From: Manihot esculenta
Taxonomy: Eukaryota > Streptophyta > Magnoliopsida > Malpighiales > Euphorbiaceae
Length of the DNA: 64,000 nucleotides
Direction: 5' to 3'
NCBI RefSeq assembly: GCF_001659605.2
Contig: NC_035161.2
Span: 34,133,191 to 34,197,190, forward strand
Part shown: one piece after another, positions 23,484 to 35,750 of the stretch
Position numbering within the stretch: the first letter of the stretch is position 1
How the letters are laid out: each line of letters opens with the position of its first letter
Translations under genes and position numbers: made by a program
Notes under the pieces: generated by a model
What the model was told of the DNA's origin: nothing
Database searches by the model: none
Seen by the model: only the letters and a program-made list of their open reading frames with translations

Positions 23484-24911
23484 GGTATCCCTAAAGTACT
23501 CACATGGATTGAAAGAATTGTCTGAGTATATTGTGGATCAAATAAACAACAAACTAACGTTTGATTCCAATCTAGAGACCTATGATTAATAAGAACAGCA
23601 ACCACATGAGTTGGACAAATAGAAAGTCTGGATAAGCATAATGCCTCAATATGGGGATCCAAAGATCATTCCAAATAAGAATTTTCTATAGAGTCATTTT
23701 AACCCACTAAATTAATGAGTTTGATAAAATTTTATTTGAAAAACTTTCAAATATTTTCCTAAACTTTTTTTTTTCAAATAATAACTTTTTTTAAATTTTA
23801 AAACTAAAAAAATCCTCTTCTTATAAAATCATATTTTATAAATTTTACTCCACTCCACATCAAAGATATCAATTTATGAAAATATTTTTTTTTTAATTTA
23901 GTAAATATTACAACATGAAAATCGATTACTGAATATTAGGGAGAAATTTTTATATTATAAATTAAAACTTAAATATTTCATTATTGCATATAGTCTGATT
24001 TGGACTTTTCTATGTCGTATGAAATATTTTACACATCGAGGAGAAAAAATTAAGTCGTCAGAGAATTTGGGGTTTTTCTTCAATGCAATATATTAATAAG
24101 GTTAACTCATTTGATAAAATATTTTTCAGATAAAAATAAAATTATTTTTTTTAATAAGTGACTAATTGTCAATGGATAGATTACAATAAGTTCAACATTA
24201 ATAAAAATTAAATTTTTATTTTATATGTAAAAAATTTAAATATGTATGATTTTATTTTTAAAATTTATTTTATAAAATAAAATTTAAATGAAATCATGTA
24301 TGATTTTTTTAAAAAAAATGAAAATTTTACAAAGTAAAGAAATAAATTTTTTTATTTTTAATAAAAATTTTAATAGAAAAAATTTAAATTTTTATGAAAT
24401 ATAAATGCAATGTCTTAGTTTTAAGTTTAATTAAAAAAAAAACCCTTTTTTCAAAATCGGTTTCCGAAAAAAAAAAAAACCTTTAAAATAAAGTTTTTAC
24501 AGTGTTGAAAAAAAGAAGATTTTAGAATTTAGAATCCTTCAAATTCCAAACCAGCTGGCCAAATGGAAAAGAGCCACCCGCCATCAATAAATACAACCCT
24601 AGAGCAACAGAACACAGAAAAATCATAAGTAGAGAGCAATATCTTGTCGTCGCAGCCGCCACCGCAGCCGCCCATTGGTCGGAAATCTGACGTCATTGAC
24701 TCCAATAACCACAGACGTTGCTCCACCACCATCGTTCTGCTTCTACAGTTTCTTGCAAACTACCTCCACCGCAATTATCCCTACAATTTCCACCATTATC
24801 ACCATCACCATTCACTAAAACAGTCACAATCTTTATCATTTTTTGCTATAGTTCAGGAAAGCTTTCCGGTTTATTGTTCAGTGTTTCGGTAGCGGAAGAG
24901 ATAAATAAGAG
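23484..24911 (+). promoter_or_regulatory. AT-rich spacer, then promoter and leader of the DHDPS gene
   Basis: 23484-24530 is AT-rich without features I recognise. From about 24540 the composition changes to C-rich leader-like sequence, with CAATAAATACAACC near 24585-24600 as a weak TATA-like element. Open frames at 24644-24924 run through the leader and show no known domain; I treat them as untranslated. Confidence 0.4.
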
Positions 24912-27173
24912 ATGGCTGCTTTGAGTGGCAGTAGTGTGTGCTTGAGGGATTCCGCTTACCAGCTTCCCCTTCCTGTCTCTAACGATTGCTACAAGAGGTT
25001 TAATCTGTTTTTTAAAATTAATAATATTGTTTTATCTGTTTCGTTGGCAATATTTTTTTCCTTGTTCTTCTCTGGAGGTGCTTCCTTTATTTTTTGGAAC
25101 AGGAGGAGTGCAAAATGGAGATCTCCTCAAGCTGCTGTAATACCCAATTTTCATCTCCCAATGCGCAGTTTTGAAGTTAAAAATAGGTATACTATCAAAG
25201 AGTTCATGAAGCAGTCTCATTTTAATTGAACTATTTTTTTTTGTTCAGAGTTATAGGTGACTATTGCTTATGTGATATAATATAGTTTTGGTAGTTTTTG
25301 TGATGTAAGATCGTTTTGTGTATTCTAGAGTTATCGTGGATGAGTATTTCAAGTGTGCAATTAGACAGATTTGTGATTTCCAGTGCTAGAGCTCAAGAAA
25401 ATGCTTTCGGTCTGTATCATGTAGGGCGCCTGAATAGGAAACTTATCAGTGTTTGTGTTATTTTTTGTGGTTGAGAGTCTGATCTTTATCTAGGTTCTTG
25501 ACAAAGAGTTTGCTTCATTTATTCAAACCTTAAATGAGACTAGATAAATATGACCCAGAATATTCAATGGAGTAAAATGAGGGGTAGCTACTGGCCAGAC
25601 AAATAATGTTAGTGATAATGGTACATTTTAAGGGAATTCCTTCTAGAACTTTTTTTGCTGGTGTTGGATATTTTGCTAATGACTGTTTTCATTAGTGAAT
25701 CAGAATGAATTTAAGTTATAGCTTGCTAACAGAAAAATATAGATGACCAAATACTTTGATTTTACTACTAGGCTTAAAAGGCATAAAAAATATCTCTATC
25801 TTTAATTGTGGTTTAATTGACAGGGACCTCAATAACATACGAACCATGTAGGGGGCACACACTGAAAATGCATAATCCGTAATATATCAGATAAGAACCT
25901 GAACTCTGTGTATGCTTGGTTCAAATAGCTGATGAATTAAATGGTGTATGATTCTTTTAAAAGATTCTAGGGTCAATGATGAGTGCCAAAAAGTTTGGTG
26001 GAACCACTCATCTGTAATATCCTGATCAACTGCAAGATAATTGAATTTTGCTAGCTTGTTGATGTCTTTTATATGGTAATGGATCAGTAGAGTAAATCAT
26101 GCTTGTTTACTGTTATTTGGCTGGGTTAATGTTGCTTTTCTGTTAGCTGAGTGCTGACTGCTAAGGGCTTATGGTTGATAAAATGCCTGTTTGGTGCACG
26201 AATTGATGCCACAGACAATTAAATTTGCTCTTTTAATGTTTGCAGGACATCATCAGAGGATATAAAATCCCTTAGATTGATAACAGCCATCAAAACCCCA
26301 TATTTACCTGATGGTAGATTTGATCTGGAAGCATATGATGCCTTGGTCAATGTGCAGATTGTTAATGGTGTTGAAGGTGTGATTGTTGGTGGAACGACTG
26401 GTGAAGGTCAGTTGATGAGCTGGGATGAACACATAATGCTTATTGGCCACACAGTTAACTGTTTTGGTGGTTCAATCAAGGTGATTGGAAACACTGGAAG
26501 CAACTCTACAAGGGAAGCAATTCATGCCACAGAGCAAGGCTTTGCAGTTGGAATGCATGCTGCTCTTCACATCAATCCTTACTATGGTAAAACCTCCTTG
26601 GAGGGCCTGGTTTCTCACTTCGAAAGCGTGCTACCTATGGGACCCACTATTATTTACAATGTGCCTTCACGAACTGGCCAAGATATTCCTCCACGTGTGA
26701 TAAACACTATAGCACAGAGTCCTAACTTGGCTGGTGTTAAGGAATGCATGGGTAATGATCGGGTGGAACAGTACACCGAGCAAGGAATTGTAGTGTGGAG
26801 TGGGAATGATGATCAATGCCATGATGCCAGGTGGAACCATGGGGCCACTGGAGTCATTTCTGTTACTAGCAACTTAGTCCCAGGGTTAATGAGAAAACTC
26901 ATGTTTGAGGGGAAGGACCCTGCACTGAATACAAAACTAATGCCTCTCATAGAGTGGCTTTTCCAGGAGCCGAACCCCATTGCATTGAACACTGCTCTTG
27001 CACAGCTTGGAGTTGTGAGACCAGTTTTCAGGCTACCATATGTACCTCTTCCTCTGCCAAAGAGGGTAGAATTTGTGAATCTGGTCAAGTCAATCGGGCG
27101 GGAGAAATTTGTGGGAGAGAAAGATGTTCTGGTTCTCGATGACAATGACTTCATATTGGTAGGTCGGTATTAG
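24912..27173 (+). CDS. DHDPS: 4-hydroxy-tetrahydrodipicolinate synthase, chloroplastic (3 exons, 365 aa)
   Basis: Condenses pyruvate with aspartate semialdehyde, the first committed step of lysine synthesis in plastids; plant forms are feedback-inhibited by lysine. Exons: 24912-24997, 25103-25186, 26246-27173 (1098 nt, in phase). The first two exons encode a basic, serine-rich stretch of about 56 residues that looks like a chloroplast transit peptide. The catalytic domain is complete: GGTTGEG pyruvate loop (Thr107, Thr108), [12 protein letters not shown] with Tyr194, and [10 protein letters not shown] with the Schiff-base Lys222. The (beta/alpha)8 fold runs to the end [13 protein letters not shown]. 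Length matches plant DHDPS. The ATG at 24912 is the start that gives a transit peptide and keeps frame. A poly(A) signal AATAAA lies at 27480. Confidence 0.96.
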
Positions 27174-28688
27174 TCAGTTTTTGTTGTCCAGGATCTTTAG
27201 CGCAGAGCGTTTTCCATGACTAGCAGTCTGTGTGTGCATTGTTGAGTTGCAATTTACAAATAAGGGCTTTTGATAGTTGATACCTTGTTAAGCATGGAGA
27301 TGGAAATGTAGTCTGGCTAGTTGCTGATGTTGTGCTAAATGTAGTCACGCTTTTAATGCTAAAAGTACCATTAGGTGTGGTTGCTTGCAAATCGTGTTGT
27401 CGTGATAGAGAAATATTTGTTAACAATGCATTCGTACTCCTAGCTTAAATGATAATGCTCAGCCTGTGAAGGGATTTCAAATAAAAGATATAGCCCTGTT
27501 GGAATGCAAGTGTCTGTTTGAACTTTTGAAAAACTGAAATTCTGTTCTATGACTTCAAGTGTCCCAATTTCTTCTGCTGAGGATGTGATATCATTTTATG
27601 ATCTCCCATTTCTTGATGTGAAAAATGGAGTGGAAACAGCATGCCTAATTAGATTTCTCTTTTTTGCAAGATTCATTTGTCTTAATGAAAACAGTACAAT
27701 TGTAATATGTATCATTGAACTGCTTGTTAAAATTGGTACTAATAAAATCGTGAAATTAAAACAATTAAATTCACTTTTACTTAGAATCAATGAGACCATT
27801 AATATATATACGTGTGTGTGAAGCAATCCGCCGGCATACACGAGTTTTATCTGAAGTTCAGACGCAAGTCTTTTTTAATTTTTCTGAATGGTGATTCTTA
27901 TTAATATTATATAAGCTGAAAAATGAAAATACACGTTGTCTTTCATAACTTGTAGTTTCCACATGTGGGGTCCATAAACATTATAATAATATTCAGAAAT
28001 AAGTCAAATCACAATATTTGGATACTTTAATTTTATTTATTATTATTTTTCTTCTTTGTTGGGAATTTGATGAATATTTCGTATTTCTGATGATTTGGTG
28101 TCTGCTTATTGACAAACATTTAGAGATAATGGAGATGAATGATTGACTGATGATAATAAATTAATGGGAGTGTGAAGGACGGAAGTTTGACAAATTATAC
28201 AAACCAATTAGCTGGAAGACAGTTGGATTATCTCTTTTAGTCATCAAAGTGGTTTTCAGTTTTTGAATTTTATGTCATCAAGACAATGACATCTATTCAA
28301 CCAAATTCCCGGCAAGCTTCAGATGTTCTTTGGAATGGCCTTGCCTGGTTATCTTTCCCTGACAATTTCAACAGATAGATAACAAAAACCAACACAAGAT
28401 GACTAGAAGTTTTTTTTTTTTCCAGAGTATATCCACAATTACTTTAGAAAATCATGCTTCTTATTCTGAGTTACAGTACAGCACTAATCATCTCTTTGAG
28501 CATCAATGGCAACTATGAAAAAATTTGCTATAAACTGGCAGAAAATCACTAAAAAAAAATTATGGATCATTTAATCACAAGTTCAAATAAATAAAAAAAT
28601 AACAGTACAAATGATTTTGTCAAAACACATAACTTGTTGGATCCGACATTTGTTTATACCTTCCCCCACAATGGCATTGTGCTTGTTT
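27174..28688. other. Convergent intergenic region between DHDPS and the kinase gene
   Basis: It contains the DHDPS 3' untranslated region with AATAAA at 27480-27485, then AT-rich DNA without a recognisable gene. The kinase 3' end lies on the other strand near 28450-28688. Confidence 0.45.
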
Positions 28689-31600
28689 TTATTTGCCCCG
28701 TTGTCTGAAGTGGAGTGGGGAACGATGATGAGCTGATCGGTGCGAAGTTGAAGAACGGGAGGAACCAGAAGCACTTTTAGTTCCCTTGGGTTTCTCTTTG
28801 TCCTTGATTGCCTCTATCTGTTCCAATTCCTCCAGAACTTCTTTCATGGAGGGACGGCTTTTAGGATCTGACTCTAGGCATTTTAAAGTAAGTTGTGCAG
28901 CTTGTAACATTGCCTTGGAAGAGTATTGACCTTCTATTCTTATATCCATGATGTTTTTTAACTTCCTTTTCAGTGAGAGAACTGGTCTCAACCACTCAAC
29001 CAAATTTTGCTCCCCATTTGGACGCTTTGTGTCAAGTGCCCTTAAGCCTGTCATTATTTCAAGCAGCACCACGCCGAAGCCATACACATCACTCTTCACA
29101 TATAAATGACCTGATTAAACATGAAAAGAACACCATGTCAGCAGATTCTATAGCTATGTATATGTTCTGAACGACAAAAGCTTATTTAAGCAGCATTTTA
29201 AATATTCTGTTCCTTTTTTTTTTCTTGTCGATCAAGCCCTGCGTTCAAGTATGTAATCAGAATTCCTGATTCTCAGTGGTCAACTGCCAAAGATATCCTT
29301 AAGATCATTTACAATAGTGAAAATGTTCATTTCTTCAATATATATAGGTTTACAACGCTGACTGCAAATAGATTTGAGGTTTCACATTTTTCCACTTATA
29401 GTATTTACACCTGTTGCAATGTACTCTGGAGCAGCATAGCCATATGTCCCCATAACCCTGGTTGTCACATGCGAGTCACCAGCTGAAGGCCCCAATTTTG
29501 CCAGGCCAAAATCTGATATTTTTGCATTGTAATTCTGTAGAAGGAAAACAAAAGAAGAAAAAGAAAAATGCAGGGCCACTATAATATCCAACATATGATA
29601 GAGATATACAATGAGTAATAAATTCCGACAACTATAAAGAGAACTTTCAAACTCCATGTTCTTTTTTTTATTTCTCTTCCTGTTTAAACTTCAAAGTACA
29701 TTAAAAGGAAGGCACCTTCATTTCTTTTTGGAGGTTTACTAAATTTGGTACAGTTAGTACAAAAATGCAAAAATCAAAAGCCCAGCTTTATTATAGACTC
29801 AAGCTCTCACTAAATATCATATGAAAGAGAAGGGAGAACAGAATCCATGAAATGGAATTTCAACAGCAAATTGTCATTTGTTCTGAAATAGCAATTATTT
29901 GTCTATCCTCTTTAAACTATTATTGTCAGTCAAACTTATCCAGATGCTTCATTTAGCAGCTTCAAGAACTTGATGGAAATGGAAGTTTGGAATCACAAGT
30001 GTACTAATCCTATTCAATGCAAGAGTGTTCCACTATTACTAAATAGCATGTTTCCTTCTATTTTTGTCATCCTCAAACTATCAGTGTTCCTTAAATTTTA
30101 GTAATGAGCACCATTTGGTAGCAGCAACATATAGAAAAAAAGGAAATTGTGAATCATAAAAGTTCAAGCCACAGTCAATATGGCTTCCATACTTCTAAAG
30201 CTAGTCTCTAATTATTTCATCTTTTCAAGAAACAAATAGAGGAATTCAAATTAGGCCTCAGATTTCTTTTGAAAAAATAATAGATCATATGTAAACTAAC
30301 CCCATCAAGCAGTATATTTGACGCCTTGAAATCTCTGTAAATGACCTTCTTATCTGACGTATGAAGAAATGCAAGACCTCGAGCTGCTCCAATGGCTATC
30401 TTGAGCCTTAAGTCCCAAGACAAGGGTTCAATGGCAGGATTCCCTGCAAAAAAATAAACAGTTCAACTATCAATATAACTTACCTGACACTTGAAAATCC
30501 TAGCCCCCCCCCCCCCCCGCCTTCTTTTTTAAACTCTTTTCCATCAATTCTTACTTCTGAAAAGATGATTCTCCAAGCTTCCCTTCTGCATGAACTCATA
30601 CACAAGGAGTAGCTCTTTATCCTCCCAACAGTATCCCAACAATTTAACCAGGTTGGGATGTGACAGCCTTCCTAGAAAGTTCACCTCTGACTGCATCATT
30701 AAAAAAGAAAAACAGGTAGCTAGCATAATTAATAAGGGCCAATATTGCACAGATTTAATTAAACACCAAGTTATTAGACTGTTGCCCAATGGTTGAGCAC
30801 CTGCATACATTGCAGGAACAAAAGGTTTCAAACCCTGGCTAAGGCTGTCTTCTCCTTCACTCTCCCATGAACTAGTGTGTGATTATAGTTTATTTAATTT
30901 GTAATTACGATCACTCTTTCTTCCTGAAAAGCTATCTCATAGCTATAAAGATATGACTGCAAAGGTAACCTCAAGAGAATGGCACCTTGTCTCCAACTCG
31001 CCATCTGTAAGAACGTGACCATATGGGCAAGGCATGTTCATTCAATTATTACAATAGTGGAATTCCAGTCAATAGTATACAAAAGTGTCACTACAAGTGG
31101 GACCCATTTCGGAAAATGCTCGAGTCAACAACGATGCACTTGCTTCCCCCCCTTCCCCTCTTCCTTCTTTTCAGTCACAGACTCAACAAAACGAAGATAT
31201 TGGAAAAACACGAACTGATTTATCAATAAATGCTTACTAATTCCATTTTTAAAGGATAATAGTAGAATTTAAATTAGAAAATAATGAAGACCTGCCACTC
31301 TTGGAACCCTTGGACACTTTCTGAATTTAGTTTCTTGACAGCAACCACCATACCAATGGCACTTCTGGAGGGAGCAAAAGTTTTTTCATCTATCCATCCT
31401 TTGAAGACTTTACCAAAACCACCTTCACCCAACAAAGTGTCTGGTCTGAAATTCTTCGTAGCACTCTTTAAATCAGCAAAGGTGAACTCCTTCAAGTGTG
31501 GTGCTTCCAATATTTGACCGTTCGGATTTGCCTCTTCATTCGCTTCACTTACTGCAGCAGAGAATTGACTTTTACCTGCACTACTGCTCGTGGCAGAAAA

Positions 31601-31816
31601 ATCCATGGTGGTGGTGTAATTTGATGAACCTTTAGCACAAAAAGAACAAAATTCAACAGATCAGCACGCAAAGCAAACAATTAACTCAAACTCTTGAAGA
31701 CCCAAAACTAAGAGAACACAAAGAAAGAAACCTGGAGTTGGAGGATTGGTAGTAGTGGTGGTGAAAGAGGAGCTAGGATTAGCATCCTGAGAGGGAGATC
31801 CAAAGCAATTGCCCAT
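28689..31816 (-). CDS. Receptor-like cytoplasmic kinase, RLCK-VII/PBL family (6 exons, 415 aa)
   Basis: Plasma-membrane-associated Ser/Thr kinase that typically relays signals from immune or developmental receptor kinases. Minus-strand exons: 31732-31816, 31292-31629, 30555-30690, 30301-30443, 29411-29534, 28689-29110 (1248 nt, in phase). The N-terminus [10 protein letters not shown] gives Gly2 for myristoylation and Cys4 for palmitoylation. Kinase landmarks in order: [12 protein letters not shown] (residues 96-107), VAVKKLN with Lys127, [14 protein letters not shown] catalytic loop, DFGLAKLGP, activation segment [15 protein letters not shown], and [13 protein letters not shown]. The tail is Ser/His/Arg-rich ([16 protein letters not shown]). 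YRD in place of HRD is usual for this family. No receptor or membrane-spanning part is present. Which PBL/PIX member it matches is not settled. Introns 2 and 4 are about 600 and 770 nt, intron 2 holding a SINE-like segment. Confidence 0.94.
30506..30521 (+). repeat. Poly-C tract in a kinase intron
   Basis: About 16 consecutive cytosines lie in the intron between exons 3 and 4. Read on the minus (transcribed) strand it is a G run. Confidence 0.85.
30780..30865 (+). mobile_element. Possible tRNA-derived SINE fragment in a kinase intron
   Basis: The segment has a Pol III A-box-like stretch (about 30784-30796, GCCCAATGGTTGA) and a B-box-like GGTTTCAAACC at 30824-30834, spaced as in tRNA genes, followed by a C/T-rich stretch. 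No cloverleaf or target duplication was resolved. Confidence 0.35.
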
Positions 31817-34015
31817 GTTGACTTTTTTCTAGTTGTCTTTTTCTCTTAGACGCTACAACAAACACTTGTTAGATCAAGAAAACATGCTGATGGCTGAAGT
31901 ATATAACGGGGGTTGGAGCATCTGAGGCACGAACAAGAGAAGAGGTGAAGAGAGGGGAAAGAGAAAAAGTGGGTTTTGTAGCTTTTAGCTTTTGGAAGGC
32001 GTTCGCTTTCTTTTATTCTGCTGGTGGGAGTAAAAATGAAAGCTTTCAGCCTTTGTTTTTTTTTTTTTTTGGGTCGCAGCTACACTACGAAGAACCCACT
32101 TCTCTGGTTTCATATTTTTCCAATTTGGACCAAAGATTTTTCTTCTAACGATAAACTCACTGCCGCAATTTAGCAACGTCCACATGGGTGTTCCTTGCAT
32201 GGCTGTGTCACAGGTTTTACATTCCATTTAGAGTATATTACATTTTTAAAAATCAAAATAAATTAAATTTTTTTAATTTAGTTAATTTAATTTCATATTT
32301 TAAATTTTAATTTTAAAATAATTTTATACTGCTAATGTTATGAAAAGTTACATATGAATTACTCTTTTTTTAAGAGAAATCGAATGGGAATAAGAATATG
32401 ACATGGAGCCCTCTCCCATTGAGTTGAGCACGCTTCCATTTGCTATGGTGGATGGCAGTGAGTGGATTGAGTTCTAACCAAGTTGGGTGGGTTGGAGCGG
32501 TCAGATTGAATTGGGCTTATTTGTGTTAGGCTTGGGTCTTTAATTTTTTTACTTAATTCAACTTTTAATGCAATTACCATATGGCATGTTAAAAAAAATC
32601 AAAAAATCCTTTTTTAAATACACAGTACATGCTATAAATTGATTTTAATATATTTGTAATTGAAATTATTAAGAAAATACTAAAATCATTTCACAAATTT
32701 ATGAGTTTAGAATTAATTATAAAAAACCTATAATTAAATTCTATATCATATTTAAAAGTAATGTATTTTTTTAAATTTATTAAATAAAATATTGAAAAAT
32801 AAACTATTTATTTTTTAAAAATAACAATATATAAGTATTAGTTTTGATTTAATTTAAAAATTAAACAATAATATAATTTTAAAAAGTATTTTAATTTGAA
32901 TAAAAAATTGATGGAAAATTAGATAGATTGATATTTTATTTAATAGAGTTTTTTTTTTAAAAGAGTAATTAAAAATTGGGAGAGTAAAATCTGAAATCTC
33001 TAAAAAATACACTTATCAACAGATTTGACTGTGAGTACCAATAATTTTTATTTATTACATTAAAGAATATTTATAAGTCTTAGAGATTTTTGAATTTTAT
33101 AAATAAAGAAATATATATATATATATATATTAAATTTTAATATAATTTAGAAATGAAAGAACACTTATTCATTATGACTAATGAGTCCTTTTTGCCAATA
33201 ATTAACTAATACACGGAAGTAACGCAGTTTGATTACGCCATTTGAATTAGGACGTTGGCGGCTATTACCGTTGTTTAGTTGTATTATTTTTTCTTGATTT
33301 AGCCTCCATTTACTTTTTAAAAAAAAATATTTAAATATATTATTATAAAGTTATTTAGTATTCCATTGGTTAGATACTGAAAACGACTTAAGTTTATTTT
33401 AAAAAGAAAAAAACTATTGACTAAGATTTAAGATAACAAATTGATAGTAAGTTGGGTAATTTTAATTCAGTAATATTTAAATCATTTTCAAACTAAATCA
33501 ATTATATAAGATTCAATTGGTTGATGAGTTTATTAAAAATATTTTTACAAAATATTAAACAGTGGCAAACAGTATTGTTTTAGTATTTTGTCATGTCATT
33601 TTCATCTCAAACTAAACTAGGAAAAGAGTTTGCTTCTTTATAATGATAAGTCATCTCTCCTTTTCCTTTGTCATCTCATTTTCTCCTATTGTTTTATCAT
33701 CTCCACTGATTTTTTTAGTATACTTTTACTATTTTATCTTACTCTGATCATAAAGTCATTTAGTTTCGATTTTAAAAAATCCCAGTTTTTTTTCTTTTTC
33801 TTTTATCAGAGGGAAGATGTCAGATTCAATGTCCCATTTCCTTAGTCCTTTACTTTAGTCTATGCTCTTCCTTATTTCATTGCGATTCTTCCACTTTTGA
33901 TTGAGTAGTCACTGATCACAATTCTTGATTTATTTTTTTTTTACTTAAATTTTGTGTACAATGCTTTAATTTTAAACTTTGAACCCGGACTTCTGCTCAG
34001 CCTATAAATGAAGCA
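31817..34015. other. Promoter side of the kinase gene and AT-rich spacer
   Basis: 31817-31950 is probable 5' leader and promoter of the kinase. A T run lies at 32056-32070. 32220-33990 is AT-rich with a (TA)n tract near 33110-33131. No gene is recognised. Confidence 0.4.
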
Positions 34016-34440
34016 TCCTTGGCTGCTTCTTCTTGGTGCAAACCTCCAGTCGGAACTTTAAAGGTGAATTTTGATGGAGCTTACTTTGATTGTGTTTATG
34101 GAGGTTTTGGTGTTGTGGCTAGGGATTGTAATGGTTCCTTTGTGGGTGCTTTACAAGTGTCAATTCTTGGTAATTTAGAACCTTGTGTGATTGAAATAAT
34201 GGCAATACAAGAAGCTCTCAGTTGATAAATGAAGAGGGTTGGTCATATGTGCCGATGAAATTAGACGCTTAGTCTTGTGTTCGACCATTGTTGATCCTCA
34301 CTATAAAAATTATTCCACCTTGATTGATAATTGTAAATCACTTTCATTTAAATTGAGAGATTTTTATTTTTATTTTGTGAGACGAAATACGAATAATGTA
34401 AATCATAGGTTAGTTAAAGCTTACATCATCTCATAGATTT
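34016..34440 (+). pseudogene. Broken RNase H domain of a LINE-type retrotransposon
   Basis: The frame from about 34019 reads WCKPPVGTLKVNFDGAY, GFGVVARDCNGSFVGAL and CVIEIMAIQEALS, the normal order of the RNase H-like domain (RVT_3) that ends plant non-LTR retrotransposons and also appears as free genomic fragments. It stops at 34222 after EALS. Further matching pieces in a shifted frame (DNCKSLSFKLRDFYFYFVRRNTNNVNHRLVKA) run to about 34428, resembling the motif VRR-x-x-N-x-V-x-H. The upstream reverse transcriptase is missing, so it is a dead fragment. Confidence 0.7.
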
Positions 34441-35750
34441 AGTAGTATGGAAAGATATACACCAACTTATATTTGTGATTTGTTACCGTATTAGAATTAA
34501 TAAAAGTCTCGCAAAATTTATTAAAAAAATTCTGGTGGCCGATAATTGATGCCTACTGATTAGATTTTTTATTTTTTAATAAGCTTACAAAGAGAAAATA
34601 TATCTTGCAAAAAGCTATAATTTCATGTAGTAAGCAACAACAATTATATTATATAATATTTGTAAAAGAAAAAAAAAAAAACATCTATATTAATTATGAG
34701 ATAATTTTGGGGTCTTTCTACTTAAGGGCTAATTCAGAAAGATTGAAAATTTATCATCATTTTTTTATATATATATCTTAAGATATTTTTATATAAATAG
34801 TAAATTTAATCAATAATTAGAATTTAAAGTTTGCTAAAAGAGTCAATGATTTTGATAAATATGTAAATAATTAAACTAAAATACTCATTTTAACTTGTTC
34901 ATAAGAAAATTTTAGCCGGCCAAATTTATTACAAAACGGTGAGAGTTTTTTTGGCTTTTTTTTTCCTCTTGAGATTAAATCTATTTGCTAATAAATAAAA
35001 ACCTGCATTTGCATAGAAATTCAATGCCCATAAACCACTTGGTGGACCTGCAACTTCCACCTCGTCTATGGTCTTCCTTCCATGTGCTTTTGCAATGCAC
35101 CTACACACAACTGTCTGTGTCAACAAAAACGCCACATCAACACCTCCACGTTCTCCTCCTTTTTCTTTCGATCACCCAAAAAATAAAGAAGGGAAAATGG
35201 GAAGAAAAATGGAAAGACAATTCAATCCTGCAGATGCATAAATTAAAAAAATAGCATAATATTTTTCTCTCTCTGCTTGTCTGTAACTGTGGGGTTATTT
35301 ACATTGTAGTTGAATAAAATTATCTTCTTATAGATCTAGGCTAGAATGTTAAGGACTCTCTTCACGTGGGCCTTAAGACTTTCTTCATCAATGATTTTTT
35401 TTGGCAAAAAAAAAAACAAAAAAAAACCTAAAACAAAATCTAAACCAAGGAAATAACGTTGAAGAAATTAAAGCACTTGGAAAGATTAAAACAGTTAAGT
35501 TGGCGAACAAATATGTTGCGTATTTTTGAAGTCTTCCAAATCAGCTCCTTTTATACTTTACAACAAAAACTGGGGCTTGGGTGGTGCAATCCAGCAACTT
35601 AAAAAGCAAATGCTAACCCCTCTGAAGTTTCTCACCTAATTCAGGAATGCATTTAGCAAATGGTAATGCCAAACCATTCTTGCAGTTGCAGACAGTATAG
35701 GAAGATAAATGGACTCTTAACATTAAAAGGGCACAGGTAAAGCGAGTCCT
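34441..35750. other. Intergenic region between the RNase H fragment and the REP gene
   Basis: AT-rich to about 34920. A minus-strand open stretch at 34929-35135 has no recognised domain. The 3' end of the REP transcript probably lies near 35550-35750. Confidence 0.35.

Noticed and set aside
24644..24924. Open frames before the DHDPS start
   Set aside because: Histidine/proline/serine-rich leader translation with no domain, overlapping the true start in other frames.
34929..35135. Minus-strand open frame of 68 residues (FLLTQTVVCRCIAKAHGRK...)
   Set aside because: No recognised domain and a lysine-run end from a T tract. It could be a lost exon, but nothing supports that.
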